Below are positions 6,532 through 7,534 of a DNA stretch of 7,534 nucleotides, one piece after another; position 1 is the first letter of the stretch, and the number at the start of each line of letters is the position of its first letter. The position numbers and the translations under genes are program-made. The stretch comes from CAIKKG01 sp037444725 (GTDB taxonomy: Bacteria; Patescibacteriota; Minisyncoccia; UBA6257; GWB1-50-10). The stretch is taken from contig JBBILW010000027.1 in the NCBI GenBank assembly GCA_037444725.1, forward strand, positions 1-7,534. The letters are read 5' to 3'. The notes under the pieces are model-generated. The model had not been told where the DNA came from. It did not search any database and worked only from the letters and a program-made list of their open reading frames with translations.

Positions 6532-6625
6532 AACAAATAACTTATCACTAATAACTTACAACTATAATTGTACATTATATTTCTCTACTATTCTTCCGTT
6601 ACAAGTTATCAGTTATACGTTTCTG
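6532..6625. repeat. Inverted pair of GTTATNN heptamer arrays, pilB/pilC intergenic gap
   Basis: Left arm on the plus strand: AACAAAT, AACTTAT, CACTAAT, AACTTAC, AACTATA (6532-6566). Right arm: GTTACAA, GTTATCA, GTTATAC, GTTTCTG (6598-6625). Here both arms are non-coding, filling most of the 105-base gap. Pairing is weaker than at the other junctions (about 10 of 12 bases in the core). The 12-mer GTTATCAGTTAT at 6605-6616 is identical to those at 5296-5307 and 4059-4070. Confidence 0.75.
6574..6604 (-). promoter_or_regulatory. Possible promoter upstream of pilC
   Basis: On the minus strand TATAAT (6579-6574) is preceded by TTGTAA (6604-6599), four of six matches to a -35 box, but with a long 19-base spacer. 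The gap is A/T-rich and overlaps the heptamer arm, so a chance match is likely. It would allow pilC and the prepilins to be transcribed apart from pilB. Confidence 0.25.
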
Positions 6626-6627
6626 CG

Positions 6628-7534
6628 TTACTCCCTGACCACGCGCAGCAACTCCTCGATAGTGGTCGCGCCGCGCTCCACCTTGCGGAGACCGTCCTCG
6701 AACATCGTGGTCATCCCCTCGCTGCGCGCAACCTTGCGGAGATTATCAAGACTGAACGAATCACTGATAATGAGCTTTCTCACCTCCTCGGTGACGTTCA
6801 GCACCTCATAGATACCGAGACGGCCCAAGAAACCGGTACCGCCACAGATATTGCATCCGCGTCCGCGATAAAATGATTTTGGAACTTTCACTTCGTTCGC
6901 AGCAACTCCCGACGCAATAAGTTCATGTTGCAACGCGGTGATATACGCGGGATTCGGTGTATAGCTTTCAATGCAGTCGATATGCACGCGTCGCACGAGG
7001 CGCTGTGCCACAATCGTATTCAACACCGCCGACACAAGGAAAGGGGCGACGCCCATATCGATAAAACGCGGAACCGCGGTCGGCGCGTCGTTCGTGTGCA
7101 AGCTTGAAAGCACGAGGTGTCCGGTCAACGCCGCTTGCACGGCGATGTTCGCGGTTTCCTCATCGCGGATTTCACCGACCATAACGATGTTCGGGTCCTG
7201 GCGCAGAATGGAACGCAACCCGGCAGCAAACGTAATACCCGCCGCCACGTTTACCTGCATCTGGTTCACGTAACGCATATCGTATTCGATAGGATCCTCG
7301 ATCGTCACGATGTTTACGTCAGGACGATTGAGCATGTTGAGCAACGAATAGAGCGTCGTCGTTTTACCGGAACCAGTAGGACCGGTTGCGAGCACCATGC
7401 CGTACGTTTTCTTGATTGCCGCTTCGAGCGTTTTAATATCGTTCTCATAGAAACCCAAGTCAGCAAGAGAGAGCGGTTTCTGCGCGCCGGTCAAAAGACG
7501 CATAACTATTTTCTCGCCGTAAAATGTGGGAATA
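6628..7534 (-). CDS. pilB: PilB/GspE-family pilus assembly ATPase, partial (N-terminus beyond window)
   Basis: The frame is open at the right edge; the first whole codon is at 7533 and 301 residues are visible, starting IPTFYGEKIVMRLL, a typical GspE sequence before the P-loop. Numbered from that internal Met (7503): Walker A GPTGSGKT at 41-48, Asp box IVTIEDPIEY at 65-74, Walker B region PNIVMVGEIRD at 104-114, His box TGHLVLSSLHTND at 127-139. A zinc-binding insert separates it from the PilT retraction ATPases, which lack it, though its first ligand is His174 instead of Cys (H-x2-C at 174-177, C-x2-C at 217-220). The C-terminal helical end SEGMTTMFEDGLRKVERGATTIEEL is intact. It is the cytoplasmic hexameric motor that drives pilus extension through PilC. 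The missing N-terminal part prevents telling PilB from GspE by the N1 domain; the prepilin context favours a pilus. The Met at 7503 is not the true start. Confidence 0.93.
   Translation of the reverse strand, partial: IPTFYGEKIVMRLLTGAQKPLSLADLGFYENDIKTLEAAIKKTYGMVLATGPTGSGKTTTLYSLLNMLNRPDVNIVTIEDPIEYDMRYVNQMQVNVAAGITFAAGLRSILRQDPNIVMVGEIRDEETANIAVQAALTGHLVLSSLHTNDAPTAVPRFIDMGVAPFLVSAVLNTIVAQRLVRRVHIDCIESYTPNPAYITALQHELIASGVAANEVKVPKSFYRGRGCNICGGTGFLGRLGIYEVLNVTEEVRKLIISDSFSLDNLRKVARSEGMTTMFEDGLRKVERGATTIEELLRVVRE

Noticed and set aside
6561..6580. Palindromic operator around TGTACA in the pilB/pilC gap
   Set aside because: Only the six-base core is a true palindrome; the flanks are offset by one base and the region is A/T-rich.
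4001..6625. CRISPR array
   Set aside because: The repeats are only seven bases with no unique spacers and are in opposed orientation, so they do not fit CRISPR.
6568..6876. Plus-strand frame of 102 residues with plausible-looking residues opposite pilB
   Set aside because: It overlaps the conserved C-terminal end of PilB on the other strand and begins within the heptamer repeat. It is best explained as the antisense of a conserved helical region.

Overview
The window reads as one strand of bacterial genes, all on the minus strand, so gene order in the direction of transcription runs from the right end to the left. Gene density is high, reading frames abut, and the content is a compact type IV pilus (T4P) cluster with large LamG-domain prepilins next to a VirD4/HerA-like ATPase. 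That combination and style suggest a Candidate Phyla Radiation (Patescibacteria, Parcubacteria-like) genome. This assignment is inference from content; there is no rRNA or other phylogenetic marker here. TGA is used as a normal stop (end of the 455-residue prepilin).

Layout, in transcription order. (1) 7534-6628: C-terminal 301 residues of a PilB/GspE assembly ATPase, cut by the window edge. (2) 6522-5320: complete PilC/GspF inner-membrane platform protein. (3) 5267-4098: prepilin with a class III signal, a GspH-like N-terminal half and a C-terminal LamG domain. (4) 4097-2730: second prepilin, whose LamG domain appears to be inserted inside the pilin domain. (5) 2671-2246: 141-residue protein of unknown function. 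(6) 2244-1: first 748 residues of a membrane-anchored VirD4/TraG/HerA-type ATPase, cut by the left edge. Genes 5 and 6 are one base apart and almost certainly co-translated. A TATAAT box only seven bases before gene 5 suggests they form their own transcription unit with a nearly leaderless mRNA.

How it works together: PilB powers and PilC anchors assembly of a pilus. The two LamG prepilins would be minor or tip subunits that bind carbohydrate or protein ligands on other cells or surfaces. The VirD4-like ATPase is a DNA or protein translocase-type motor. With no relaxase or VirB-type genes in view, its link to the pilus (for example DNA uptake) is only a hypothesis.

The most unusual signal is not a gene. 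Each of the three junctions inside the T4P block (pilB/pilC, pilC/prepilin 1, prepilin 1/prepilin 2) carries a pair of oppositely oriented, strictly 7-base-periodic arrays of GTTATNN units. All three right arms share the 12-mer GTTATCAGTTAT. The arms can pair into long imperfect hairpins, and at both prepilins one arm is translated into the leader peptide, giving two leaders of nearly the same sequence (VIS-x-x-LSV-x-SSRS). I saw no such array at the other two gene boundaries. No stretch over 300 bases lacks a gene; the plus-strand open frames look like shadows.
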